Assembly: GCA_009919985.1 (NCBI GenBank)
Contig: RGAX01000164.1
Coordinates: 1 to 6,316 of the forward strand
Length of the DNA stretch: 6,316 bases
Direction of reading: 5' to 3'
Origin: Opitutaceae bacterium
GTDB lineage: Bacteria; Verrucomicrobiota; Verrucomicrobiia; Opitutales; Opitutaceae
The notes below the pieces were generated by a model, which saw only the letters and a program-made list of their open reading frames with translations, ran no database searches and was not told the DNA's origin. The position numbers were made by a program, and so were the translations under genes. Below are positions 1 to 6,316 of this stretch, one piece after another; positions within the stretch are counted from its first letter, which is position 1, and each line of letters begins with the position of its first letter.

Positions 1-2289
1 GATTACAAAGAAGAAAAGTGGAAGCCCAATTATCAGTTCGAATACGCCGAATCGTTCTTTAACCAACGTTTCGGTGTGTTGCTTAGCGCGAGCCAGTCCA
101 ATTCCTATACCGAGCAACTTTTGATGAGCACCGGCTACAACGGCACGGCCAATCCCGCCCAAGGCGACAATCGTCCGATGACGATCCGCCAAATTGACTT
201 TAAGGACGGCCCTAAATTGATCCGCAAAGACGCGCTGTTGTTGACCGCCGATTGGAAGGCCAGTGCCCGACTCACGCTCTCGCTTAATCTCGTTTACAGC
301 TATTTTGATGGTGAGTTTTTCAACCGCAACTTCACCTTCGTCGCAGCCAACGACAACGCCAACGTTAACAACGGCCGCTCCACCGTTGGTGGCGATGGTA
401 TCACCAGCGTCGTGGCTACTCGTGCTGCCTCCGGTAGCGTGAATAACGTCGCCACCCTCAACAATGGCGGCGGTTCCTCCGCCAAGCTCACCTACACCCG
501 CCAGTTTGCCCCACGTTTCGAATATAAGATCGGTGGCTGGATCGTTGACGGTGCGCTCGCGATGTCTCGCTCCGTTAATAATTACGAATCCCTAGAACGC
601 GGCTTCGCTAATGCTGAAGGCGGCGGTGTTGCTAGTAGCTGGACGGCCACCCGCGCCAGCCCCCGTTCCGCTGAGTGGACCATCCGCCAAACCAGTGGTG
701 CTGACTGGCTCAATCTCGCCAACTTTACCAGCACCGATAGTCGCTCCGGCGGTACCCGTATCTCCACCGATGATCGCACTTGGATCACCGAAAAATGGAC
801 AGGCACGGTCAACGCCAAGTGGGTGTTGCCCTTTATGCAGCGCTTTCCGACCTCGATCAAATTTGGTACCAAGTGGGACGAAGAAACCCGCAATAATAAT
901 GACTTCAGCGCATGGAATATCTGGTCCTACAACGGGCCTGGCGGTAACACCACCACCGTTAGCCCCACCACGGGCGCCAACGTCATCTCGACCTTTGGCA
1001 ATTGGGCCAACCTCGGGTCGGCCTACGTGTCGCCGAATCCTTTCGAATCGGGTCATTTGAATTCGTTCGCCCTGTTTAACATTAACGGCGTTCAAGGCGT
1101 TCCCCCTCGCGTCAATCGTAACCAGATGGGCAAGCTTTTCCGCGAACACCCCGAGTGGTTCGTCTCCACGGCCACGCCAGAAAACTACTACACCTGCTTT
1201 ATCGCCAACCCGCGCGACTTTCAGCAAACCGTCACCGCCGGCTATCTCCAAGCCGACATGCGGATCAACTCCAAGCTGCAGTTCCGTTATGGCGTGCGAC
1301 TGGAAGAAACCCAGAACACCTTTGATGAGCTTAATCCGTACTCTCGCGCCGACGTCATCGCGGCGGGCTACTCCGTTAATGCCACCGGTACTAATTCCGG
1401 CCGTCCTCTCACCATCGCCGGCATGAAGTATCAATACCAGAGCCAGCCGCTCAAGCATCGCACTTCGAATTATCAAAACTGGTTTCCCTCGCTGTTGATG
1501 AAATACCAGATTTTACCTAACTTCGAATTCCAAGCCGGCGCCAACAAAGGCATTGCTCGTCCGCCGATCAATGACCTGACCGGACCCTGGAATATCGACG
1601 AAACCAATCAGCGCGTTTCAACGCCCAATGCTAAATTGCTTCCCGAGTTTCACACGGTGTTCCAGACTCGCCTTGCTTACTACTTCGAAGGTCGCTCACC
1701 CGGTCAGGCCTCGATCTCGTTCTCGCAGGACAAGGCCCGCAACTTCATTCAAGATTTTGATTACTCGGCCTCACAGTTCGGCATCGATGATCCTGATTTC
1801 GCGGCCTACACGTTCCGCGTCCGCTCGAATAACACCCAAGAAGAGCAGCTGCGTAACATGGACATCAGCTACAATCAGACGCTCGGCTTTTTGCCTGGTC
1901 CCTACCTGCGCGGCATCAACGTTGGACTCACTTACGGACGCACCTATGCGAATGTGCGCCGTCAGCAACTTGCTCCCCATCGTCTGACGTCACGTCTCGG
2001 TTATTCTTACGGCCGTTTCAACGCCTCGTTCGGCATGATCTGGGTTGACGATAAACCCGAGAGCAGCACCTACGGCCGTTACGTCGGTCAGATCACGAAA
2101 TTCGACGGCTCGCTCACGGTTCGCCTCACGAAATACGTTTCGCTCTATGTCCAGGGCCGCAACATCACCGATATGCCTGATCGCTGGTACCAGTCGCCAA
2201 CGGGAACGCAGGAAGGCAAAAACGGCTACCTGCGCCAAATCGAATCCTACGGCTCCAACTGGGTCTTCGGTGTTAAAGGCCAGTTCTAA
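1..2289 (+). CDS. TonB-dependent outer-membrane receptor, C-terminal part (5' end outside window)
   Basis: The frame is open from base 1, so the true start lies upstream; the GTG at 76 is only an internal codon. The visible 762 residues are the beta-barrel: alternating aromatic/polar strands (for example LTLSLNLVYSYFDG, LQFRYGVRLEETQ, VSLYVQGRNITDMPDRWYQ) separated by long Asn/Thr/Gly/Ser-rich stretches expected to be surface loops. GIARPPINDL (window residues 517-526) resembles the 'xxRPxxxDL' segment common in TonB-dependent receptor barrels, and the protein ends in aromatic Phe (VKGQF), the usual BAM recognition signal of outer-membrane barrels. The plug domain, TonB box and signal peptide are not in the window. 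Such receptors import siderophores, cobalamin or glycans using TonB/ExbBD energy; no ligand can be read from this sequence. A terminator follows, so it is the last gene of its transcript. The family call is firm and the substrate is unknown. Confidence 0.9.
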   Translation, partial: DYKEEKWKPNYQFEYAESFFNQRFGVLLSASQSNSYTEQLLMSTGYNGTANPAQGDNRPMTIRQIDFKDGPKLIRKDALLLTADWKASARLTLSLNLVYSYFDGEFFNRNFTFVAANDNANVNNGRSTVGGDGITSVVATRAASGSVNNVATLNNGGGSSAKLTYTRQFAPRFEYKIGGWIVDGALAMSRSVNNYESLERGFANAEGGGVASSWTATRASPRSAEWTIRQTSGADWLNLANFTSTDSRSGGTRISTDDRTWITEKWTGTVNAKWVLPFMQRFPTSIKFGTKWDEETRNNNDFSAWNIWSYNGPGGNTTTVSPTTGANVISTFGNWANLGSAYVSPNPFESGHLNSFALFNINGVQGVPPRVNRNQMGKLFREHPEWFVSTATPENYYTCFIANPRDFQQTVTAGYLQADMRINSKLQFRYGVRLEETQNTFDELNPYSRADVIAAGYSVNATGTNSGRPLTIAGMKYQYQSQPLKHRTSNYQNWFPSLLMKYQILPNFEFQAGANKGIARPPINDLTGPWNIDETNQRVSTPNAKLLPEFHTVFQTRLAYYFEGRSPGQASISFSQDKARNFIQDFDYSASQFGIDDPDFAAYTFRVRSNNTQEEQLRNMDISYNQTLGFLPGPYLRGINVGLTYGRTYANVRRQQLAPHRLTSRLGYSYGRFNASFGMIWVDDKPESSTYGRYVGQITKFDGSLTVRLTKYVSLYVQGRNITDMPDRWYQSPTGTQEGKNGYLRQIESYGSNWVFGVKGQF

Positions 2290-2320
2290 TCTCCGCGTTT
2301 AAGTTTTTATCCGCGTTAAT

Positions 2321-2349
2321 AGCGCCAGCCTTTTGGGCTGGCGCTTTTT
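2321..2349 (+). terminator. Rho-independent terminator after the TonB-dependent receptor gene
   Basis: A perfect 10-bp GC-rich stem, AGCGCCAGCC (2321-2330) pairing with GGCTGGCGCT (2336-2345), closes a five-base loop TTTTG and is followed directly by a T run (2345-2349). It lies 32 bases after the receptor stop codon, points along the + strand, and separates the receptor gene from the next gene at 2428. The T run is short (five), but stem strength and position make the call secure. Confidence 0.9.
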
Positions 2350-2427
2350 GTAATCGCACAGCTCGCCCGCGAGACGTCTCGGCGTTGACCTGACACCGCT
2401 TCATCCCTGCGCTTCTTAATACCCCGC

Positions 2428-4782
2428 ATGCGCCCGTCGATCTCCCCAGCGCCGATTCGCCCGACCGTCCCGGATCGTTCCCTGTTTTGGGGTTTCGCTC
2501 TCGTGGCGGCGGTTTTTTTGGCGTACCTCGGCGTGTTGCCTGGTGAATTTCTCTGGGACGACGATCTTCACGTCACCGCTAATCCCACTATCGTCGGCCC
2601 GCTCGGTCTTAGGGAAATCTGGACCACGGCTGCCGCGAATTACTTTCCCCTAGTTCTGACAAATTTCTGGGTGCAACACGCGCTCTGGGGCGTGCAACCG
2701 TTCGGCTATCATCTAGTCACGCTCGCCTGCCACGCACTCTCGGCTGTGCTGCTCTGGCGGGTGCTTCGCCAACTGCATGTGCGCGGCGCTTGGCTTGGGG
2801 CGGCACTCTGGGCATTGCATCCTATCCAAGTCGAATCCGTGGCCTGGATCTGCGAACTCAAAAACACTCAGTCCGCCGTCTTTTTCCTCCTCGCGATTAG
2901 TTTTTACCTGCGATGGTTGAAAACAAAGGAAGCCTCGGCCCCGACTTCCACGGCCCGTAAAGCTACAAAGAGTGAGGCGGAGGTTCGCAGTACCAAGGCT
3001 CTCGTCTTCGCCTATACGCTCGCCCTGCTGAGTGCGTTGCTTGCGATTTTGAGCAAACCCTCGACGGTGACCTTGCCCGTCGTGCTGGCGTTAAGTCTGT
3101 GGTGGTTGCGCCGCCGCCTCAGCTGGCGCGATCTGTTGCCGCTTGTGCCTTTCTTCACGTTGTCGCTTGGTGCCGCCGGTTGGACGATCTGGGAGCAACG
3201 CGTCCACTCAGGCGCAGAAGGCGCCGCTTGGGCGCAGAGCTGGCCTGAACGTTTCGCTATCGCCGGACATGTTGTGTGGTTTTATCTGGGTAAACTCGCG
3301 TGGCCCGCCGATCTGATTTTTATCTACCCCCGCTGGCAGATCGACGGCGCTGATCTACGAGTTTACGCCCCGCTCGCGGCGATGCTCCTCGTGCTCGGTT
3401 TGCTTTGGTGGCGGCGCTGCGGTGCGCTACGCCCAGTTTTTGCCGCGGCGATTTTTTTCGGTGCGTTGCTGTTTCCTGTACTTGGATTTTTTAACATCTA
3501 TTTTTTCCGCTATTCCTTCGTCGGAGATCATTTTCAATACCTTGCCAGTATGGGCCCGCTCGCGCTCGCCGGCGCGGGCCTCACCGTCGCCCTCGAGTGC
3601 TTGCCCGCCGCGTGGGCTCGCCTCCGCCTGATCGGCCCCGCCGCGTTGCTGGCGGTTTTGGGCGTAATCACGTGGCGCGAGAGCCTCGAATACCTCAGCC
3701 ACGAATCCCTTTGGCGTGCCACCCTCGCGCGCAATCCCGCCGCCGCGATGGCGTGGTTTAATCTCGGCGACACCCTCGCCAAAAAAGGTCGCCACGATGA
3801 AGCTATCACCAGCTTTAGACGCGCCCTTGAGCTACGTCCCAACGACGCGCCCGGCCACAACGACCTCGCCTGCGAACTTGTCGTCATCGGCCAACCTCTC
3901 GTGGCGATTCCAATTTTCGAACGCGCCCTTGTCCTGCGCCCCGGCTATGCCGAAGTGCACAATAATCTCGGTAATGCTTTACGCAGCCTCGGCCGCATTG
4001 TCGAAGCCACTGCGCAGTACGAAAAAGCCCTCGCCGCGAAGCCCGACTACCCCGAAGCGCATAATAATCTCGCCTGCGAACTCAGCGCTCAGGGCCGCCT
4101 CGCCGAAGCGCTCACGCATTTTGAGACGGCGATTCGTCTCCAGCCCGATCACGCCACCGCCTACGGCAACCGCGCCAATGTCCTCCGCGATCTTAGCCGC
4201 TTGCCCGAGGCGTTTGCCAGCTACGAACGTGCGCTGCAGCTTAATCCCAAATCTGCCGAAACTCTGGCCAACTACGCGCTCGCTCTTGCCGCGGCCGGTC
4301 GTACGAGCGAAGCCATTATGCGTTTCGCCGCGGCTGCGCAACTTAACCCCGCCTCGCCCAAAATTCGCCGCGATTGGGGCACGACTCTCGCCCGCACCGG
4401 TCGCCAAGCCGAGGCTATCGCGCAGTTTGAAGAACTCGTCCGTCTCGATCCGCGCGCCGCAGCCGCGTACGCGACTTTGGGTAACGCCTTCGCGCAAGCC
4501 GAACGCTGGGCGGAGGCTGCGCGCACGTTCCGCGCTGGCCTGCAGGCCGCGCCCGACGACCCTGATTTGCATTGCAACCTTGCCGTCGCGCTCGCCAGCG
4601 CAGGCCAGTTGACCGAAGCTGTGGAGGAATTTCGTCACGCGCTCCGGCTCCGCCCTGCCTTCATCGAAGCCCACGAAAACCTCGCGCAAATCCTTCGCCA
4701 ACTCGGCCGCTCCCTTGAAGCGGTAGATCATTATGACGAGGCTGAGCGGCTCAAACTCCAAGCCGCGCGACCACGACGATAA
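2428..4782 (+). CDS. Multi-pass membrane GT-C (TMTC-like) protein with ten C-terminal TPRs
   Basis: Residues 1-438 form a polytopic membrane domain with about 11-12 hydrophobic segments (near 21-39, 91-113, 121-141, 149-163, 191-209, 211-227, 236-255, 276-300, 312-328, 336-360, 375-394, 401-416). WDDD (43-46) after the first segment sits where GT-C glycosyltransferases carry their catalytic acidic pair. HPIQVESVAW (131-140) and SFVGDHFQYLASMG (363-376) match conserved stretches of bacterial relatives of animal TMTC O-mannosyltransferases. Residues 439-778 are ten back-to-back 34-residue TPRs without linkers; only six residues follow. By family analogy it transfers a sugar from a lipid carrier to a protein outside the cytoplasm, with TPRs binding the acceptor; donor and acceptor are unknown. 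The ATG at 2428 is chosen because it precedes the first membrane segment with a short Pro-rich leader and is the first Met in frame; no Shine-Dalgarno sequence precedes it. Residues 165-190 are a hydrophilic Lys/Ala/Thr/Ser loop. Databases often label such proteins simply TPR proteins. Confidence 0.85.
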   Translation: MRPSISPAPIRPTVPDRSLFWGFALVAAVFLAYLGVLPGEFLWDDDLHVTANPTIVGPLGLREIWTTAAANYFPLVLTNFWVQHALWGVQPFGYHLVTLACHALSAVLLWRVLRQLHVRGAWLGAALWALHPIQVESVAWICELKNTQSAVFFLLAISFYLRWLKTKEASAPTSTARKATKSEAEVRSTKALVFAYTLALLSALLAILSKPSTVTLPVVLALSLWWLRRRLSWRDLLPLVPFFTLSLGAAGWTIWEQRVHSGAEGAAWAQSWPERFAIAGHVVWFYLGKLAWPADLIFIYPRWQIDGADLRVYAPLAAMLLVLGLLWWRRCGALRPVFAAAIFFGALLFPVLGFFNIYFFRYSFVGDHFQYLASMGPLALAGAGLTVALECLPAAWARLRLIGPAALLAVLGVITWRESLEYLSHESLWRATLARNPAAAMAWFNLGDTLAKKGRHDEAITSFRRALELRPNDAPGHNDLACELVVIGQPLVAIPIFERALVLRPGYAEVHNNLGNALRSLGRIVEATAQYEKALAAKPDYPEAHNNLACELSAQGRLAEALTHFETAIRLQPDHATAYGNRANVLRDLSRLPEAFASYERALQLNPKSAETLANYALALAAAGRTSEAIMRFAAAAQLNPASPKIRRDWGTTLARTGRQAEAIAQFEELVRLDPRAAAAYATLGNAFAQAERWAEAARTFRAGLQAAPDDPDLHCNLAVALASAGQLTEAVEEFRHALRLRPAFIEAHENLAQILRQLGRSLEAVDHYDEAERLKLQAARPRR
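3742..4761 (+). repeat. Ten tandem TPR units (102-bp coding period)
   Basis: Within the GT-C/TPR gene, codons 439-778 divide exactly into ten 34-codon units, each with the TPR pattern of W/N-L-G/A-x-x-L at helix A, G-x-x-x-E-A mid-repeat, and a closing [AL]-x-P. Units begin at AAMAWFNLG, DAPGHNDLA, YAEVHNNLG, YPEAHNNLA, HATAYGNRA, SAETLANYA, SPKIRRDWG, AAAAYATLG, DPDLHCNLA and FIEAHENLA. At DNA level the units have mostly diverged. Units 2 and 4 still share a 14-base identical stretch (3865-3878 and 4069-4082), exactly two periods (204 bp) apart. The repeats should form a superhelical protein-binding scaffold. Confidence 0.9.
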
Positions 4783-4991
4783 GGACTTGAAACCTTGGAC
4801 TCGCGCACTCGTCTGTTTACCGTTTTTCTCATTCCTCGCCCCACCGTTTCACATGCCTCGCCCCGCGCTCTTCTCGTTTTCCGAAAAATTCGCTGCGCCG
4901 CGCGCGTTGAATAGAGTGCGGACTCTCGCAGGGCTGGCTGCTTTCGCTGGTTTTCGCTCATAGCGCGGAGCTCCCTGAGCCGGTCATAAGC
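4783..4991. other. Gap between the TPR gene and the cytochrome gene, containing a probable orphaned signal-peptide frame
   Basis: No terminator hairpin and no convincing promoter is visible in these 209 bases, so the downstream gene may be co-transcribed with the TPR gene. The +2 frame contains ATG 4853, TTG 4907 and GTG 4916, and ends at TAG 4961-4963. Its tail reads NRVRTLAGLAAFAG, a typical basic n-region plus hydrophobic core. The +3 frame, which carries the cytochrome, opens only after TGA 4908-4910 and has no ATG, GTG or TTG before 4992; its extension reads WLLSLVFAHSAELPEP. A 9-base direct repeat CCTCGCCCC occurs at 4834-4842 and 4856-4864, with no evident role. Confidence 0.6.
4907..4963 (+). 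pseudogene. Probable signal-peptide segment of the cytochrome gene, out of frame by one base
   Basis: From TTG 4907 the +2 frame reads MNRVRTLAGLAAFAGFRS and stops at TAG 4961; ATG 4853 in the same frame would give a longer leader. Removing one base, for example from the GGG run at 4931-4933 or the TTTT run at 4951-4954, joins it to the cytochrome frame. The results are MNRVRTLAGWLLSLVFAHSA or MNRVRTLAGLAAFAGFAHSA, each followed by ELPEP and then the haem motif. Both are credible Sec signal peptides. Whether this is a natural frameshift or a sequence error cannot be told from one sequence. Confidence 0.5.
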
Positions 4992-6316
4992 ATGATCGAT
5001 AACCGCTGTTCGAGCTGTCACAACGACGAGGATAAAAAAGGCGGCCTCGATCTGACTTCTCCCGCGCTGCTTTCGCTCACTTCGGTATCCAAAAATTTCG
5101 CACTCTGGGTCAAAGTTTTCGACCGCGTAAACTCAGGCGAGATGCCGCCCAAAGCGAAGCCGCGCCCTAGCCCTTCCGAATTATCGGCGTTTACCGAGAC
5201 GCTTTCCGCCACACTCACTCAGATTGACCGCAGTCGCATCGCGCTCGAGGGCCGCGCGAGTCGACGCCGTCTTAACCGCTACGAATACGAAAATGCCTTG
5301 CGCGATCTGCTGCATGCCCCGTGGCTCCAAGTGCGCGATTCGTTGCCCGAGGACGGTGAGGCTTTCCGTTTCAATAAAGTTGGCGAACGTCTGGATATTT
5401 CTCACGTGCAGATGGCGCGCTACCTCGGCGCGGCCGATTATGCGCTCCGCCAAGTGATTGCTCCGCAAGTTACGCCGTTACCCACCACAATCAAACGCTA
5501 CTACGCGCGTGATCAACGCAGCTATACCGGACCGATGAAATTCTCGGTGTTTAATAACGCCCCGGAGCGCGCGACCTTTCCCGTGCTCGGTTTTCAGGCC
5601 CAACCCAACGTCCGTCGCGAGGCCGCGCCCATTACCGTCGGCGCCGCCGATCCGGTGAACCGCGAACTCGAAGGGGTCGGCGTCGTGGCCGGCAGTTACG
5701 AACCCATCGAGCCAAAATTCAACCAATTCCGCGCGCCCGTCGCTGGGCATTATCGTCTGCGTTTCAGCGGCCACACCGTCTGGGTCGGTCCTGGAAAACC
5801 GGATCCCATCAAAGCGCCCGAGCCCGGAAAAAAAGCCGCTGCACCCAAGCCCACGCGCTGGTGGATTCCGGATCTGGACGACATCGCGCCGGGTCGGCGG
5901 GGTGAGGCGATCACGATTTATTCTGAGTTGCCCCCGCGCCAGCTGCGCCGACTGGGGACGTTTGATCTCACGGCGGAGCCCAGTGTGCGCGAACTGGATG
6001 TGTGGCTGTTGGATAAAGAAACGATACGCCCTGATGCGGGTCGACTCTTCCGTTCGCGTCCCGGCGCGGGCCGTTTTCAGAATCCCCTCGCGGAGCCCGA
6101 CGGTCAGCCTGGCGTGGTGTTTCGCTGGCTGGAGGTCGAAGGCCCACTCCAAGATGAGAGCGGGCCGGGCGCGGGCCATCGGTTACTCTTTGGTGATTTA
6201 CCGCTTAAAGCCCCCGCAAAAAAAGGCGGACCCATTGAAGTTATCTCCGAGCAACCTGCGCAAGATGCGGCGCGGCTCTTGCGTAATTTTTCCCAAAACG
6301 CGTATCGGCGTCCGGT
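4992..6316 (+). CDS. Planctomycete-type cytochrome c, DUF1587/DUF1595 (DUF1592-family) protein, 3' end outside window
   Basis: The frame is open from 4911 to the window edge; 441 residues follow ATG 4992. CSSCH (residues 6-10) is a c-type haem attachment motif, followed by KKGGLDL and by GEMPPK, whose Met51 is the likely second axial haem ligand: a PSCyt1-type (PF07635) domain. Residues 91-156, beginning RRLNRYEYENALRDLL, match DUF1587 (PF07626). A middle region (157-424) includes FRAPVAGHYRLRFSG, WLEVEGPL (379-386) and LFGDLPL (399-405), segments typical of this family before the next domain. The last residues, ARLLRNFSQNAYRRP, look like the start of DUF1595 (PF07637). Full family members usually continue through DUF1592, DUF1588 and DUF1585, so roughly half seems missing beyond the edge. 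The family is common in Planctomycetes and Verrucomicrobia; its role is unproven, with redox or extracellular polymer-degradation roles suggested. Haem attachment needs export, yet ATG 4992 gives no signal peptide, so the true start is probably upstream in another frame. The family is sure; the start is not. Confidence 0.85.
   Translation, partial: MIDNRCSSCHNDEDKKGGLDLTSPALLSLTSVSKNFALWVKVFDRVNSGEMPPKAKPRPSPSELSAFTETLSATLTQIDRSRIALEGRASRRRLNRYEYENALRDLLHAPWLQVRDSLPEDGEAFRFNKVGERLDISHVQMARYLGAADYALRQVIAPQVTPLPTTIKRYYARDQRSYTGPMKFSVFNNAPERATFPVLGFQAQPNVRREAAPITVGAADPVNRELEGVGVVAGSYEPIEPKFNQFRAPVAGHYRLRFSGHTVWVGPGKPDPIKAPEPGKKAAAPKPTRWWIPDLDDIAPGRRGEAITIYSELPPRQLRRLGTFDLTAEPSVRELDVWLLDKETIRPDAGRLFRSRPGAGRFQNPLAEPDGQPGVVFRWLEVEGPLQDESGPGAGHRLLFGDLPLKAPAKKGGPIEVISEQPAQDAARLLRNFSQNAYRRP

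Noticed and set aside
592..1476. 294-codon open frame on the - strand inside the receptor gene
   Set aside because: It lies wholly antisense to a clear beta-barrel coding frame, is dominated by Gly/Ala/Arg/Val as expected from complementing GC-rich codons, and shows no recognisable domain.
2292..2318. Direct repeat CCGCGTT at 2292-2298 and 2311-2317 just after the receptor stop
   Set aside because: Only seven bases match in short GC-rich sequence; no operator or attachment-site context supports it.
2385..2420. TTGACC (2385-2390) with CTTAAT (2415-2420) as a sigma-70 promoter
   Set aside because: The spacer is 24 bases, too long for sigma-70; only the overlapping CTGACA with a 19-base spacer is kept, as a weak candidate.
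3716..4612. 298-codon open frame in +2 over the TPR region
   Set aside because: It overlaps ten clear TPRs in the main frame. Its product is Arg/Pro/Ser-rich low complexity, a typical shifted-frame artefact of repetitive GC-rich coding sequence.
3979..4761. 260-codon open frame on the - strand over the TPR region
   Set aside because: Antisense shadow of the TPR repeats; its apparent repetition only mirrors the 102-bp period.
4733..4963. Small 76-codon gene starting at 4733
   Set aside because: Its first part overlaps the end of the TPR gene out of frame and has no coding character. Only the tail after about 4907 looks meaningful, as the displaced signal peptide of the next gene.
5478..6179. 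233-codon open frame on the - strand
   Set aside because: It is antisense to the cytochrome family protein, whose frame carries recognisable family segments over the same bases (WLEVEGPL and, just beyond, LFGDLPL).

Overview
The window holds three protein-coding genes, all on the + strand, two of them cut by the window edges. The combination suggests a Verrucomicrobiota bacterium of the Opitutales/Opitutaceae type: a very large loop-rich TonB-dependent receptor, a membrane glycosyltransferase-like protein fused to TPRs, a 'planctomycete-type' cytochrome c with DUF1587/DUF1595 regions, a moderately high GC content, many CTC and GCC codons, and weak or absent Shine-Dalgarno sequences. This placement is inferred from gene content, not from a marker gene.

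Layout. Bases 1-2289 are the C-terminal part (762 residues) of a TonB-dependent outer-membrane receptor. A strong intrinsic terminator at 2321-2349 closes that transcription unit. Bases 2428-4782 encode a complete 784-residue protein: about 11-12 membrane segments with a TMTC/GT-C-like arrangement (WDDD in the first loop, HPIQVESVAW later), followed directly by ten contiguous 34-residue TPRs up to the last six residues. After a gap with no terminator comes a c-type cytochrome of the DUF1587/DUF1595/DUF1592 type (CSSCH haem motif), open from 4992 to the window edge and truncated there.

The most notable local anomaly is at the 5' end of the cytochrome gene. The frame carrying the haem motif has no usable start that would supply a signal peptide. 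The neighbouring +2 frame just upstream encodes a good signal peptide that runs into a stop at 4961. One surplus base between 4911 and 4960 would explain this, so it is either a real frameshift or a sequence error. No CRISPR array, tRNA, rRNA, insertion sequence or phage-like gene was seen. No functional link among the three genes can be shown; all three products are expected to act in the envelope (outer membrane, inner membrane, periplasm).
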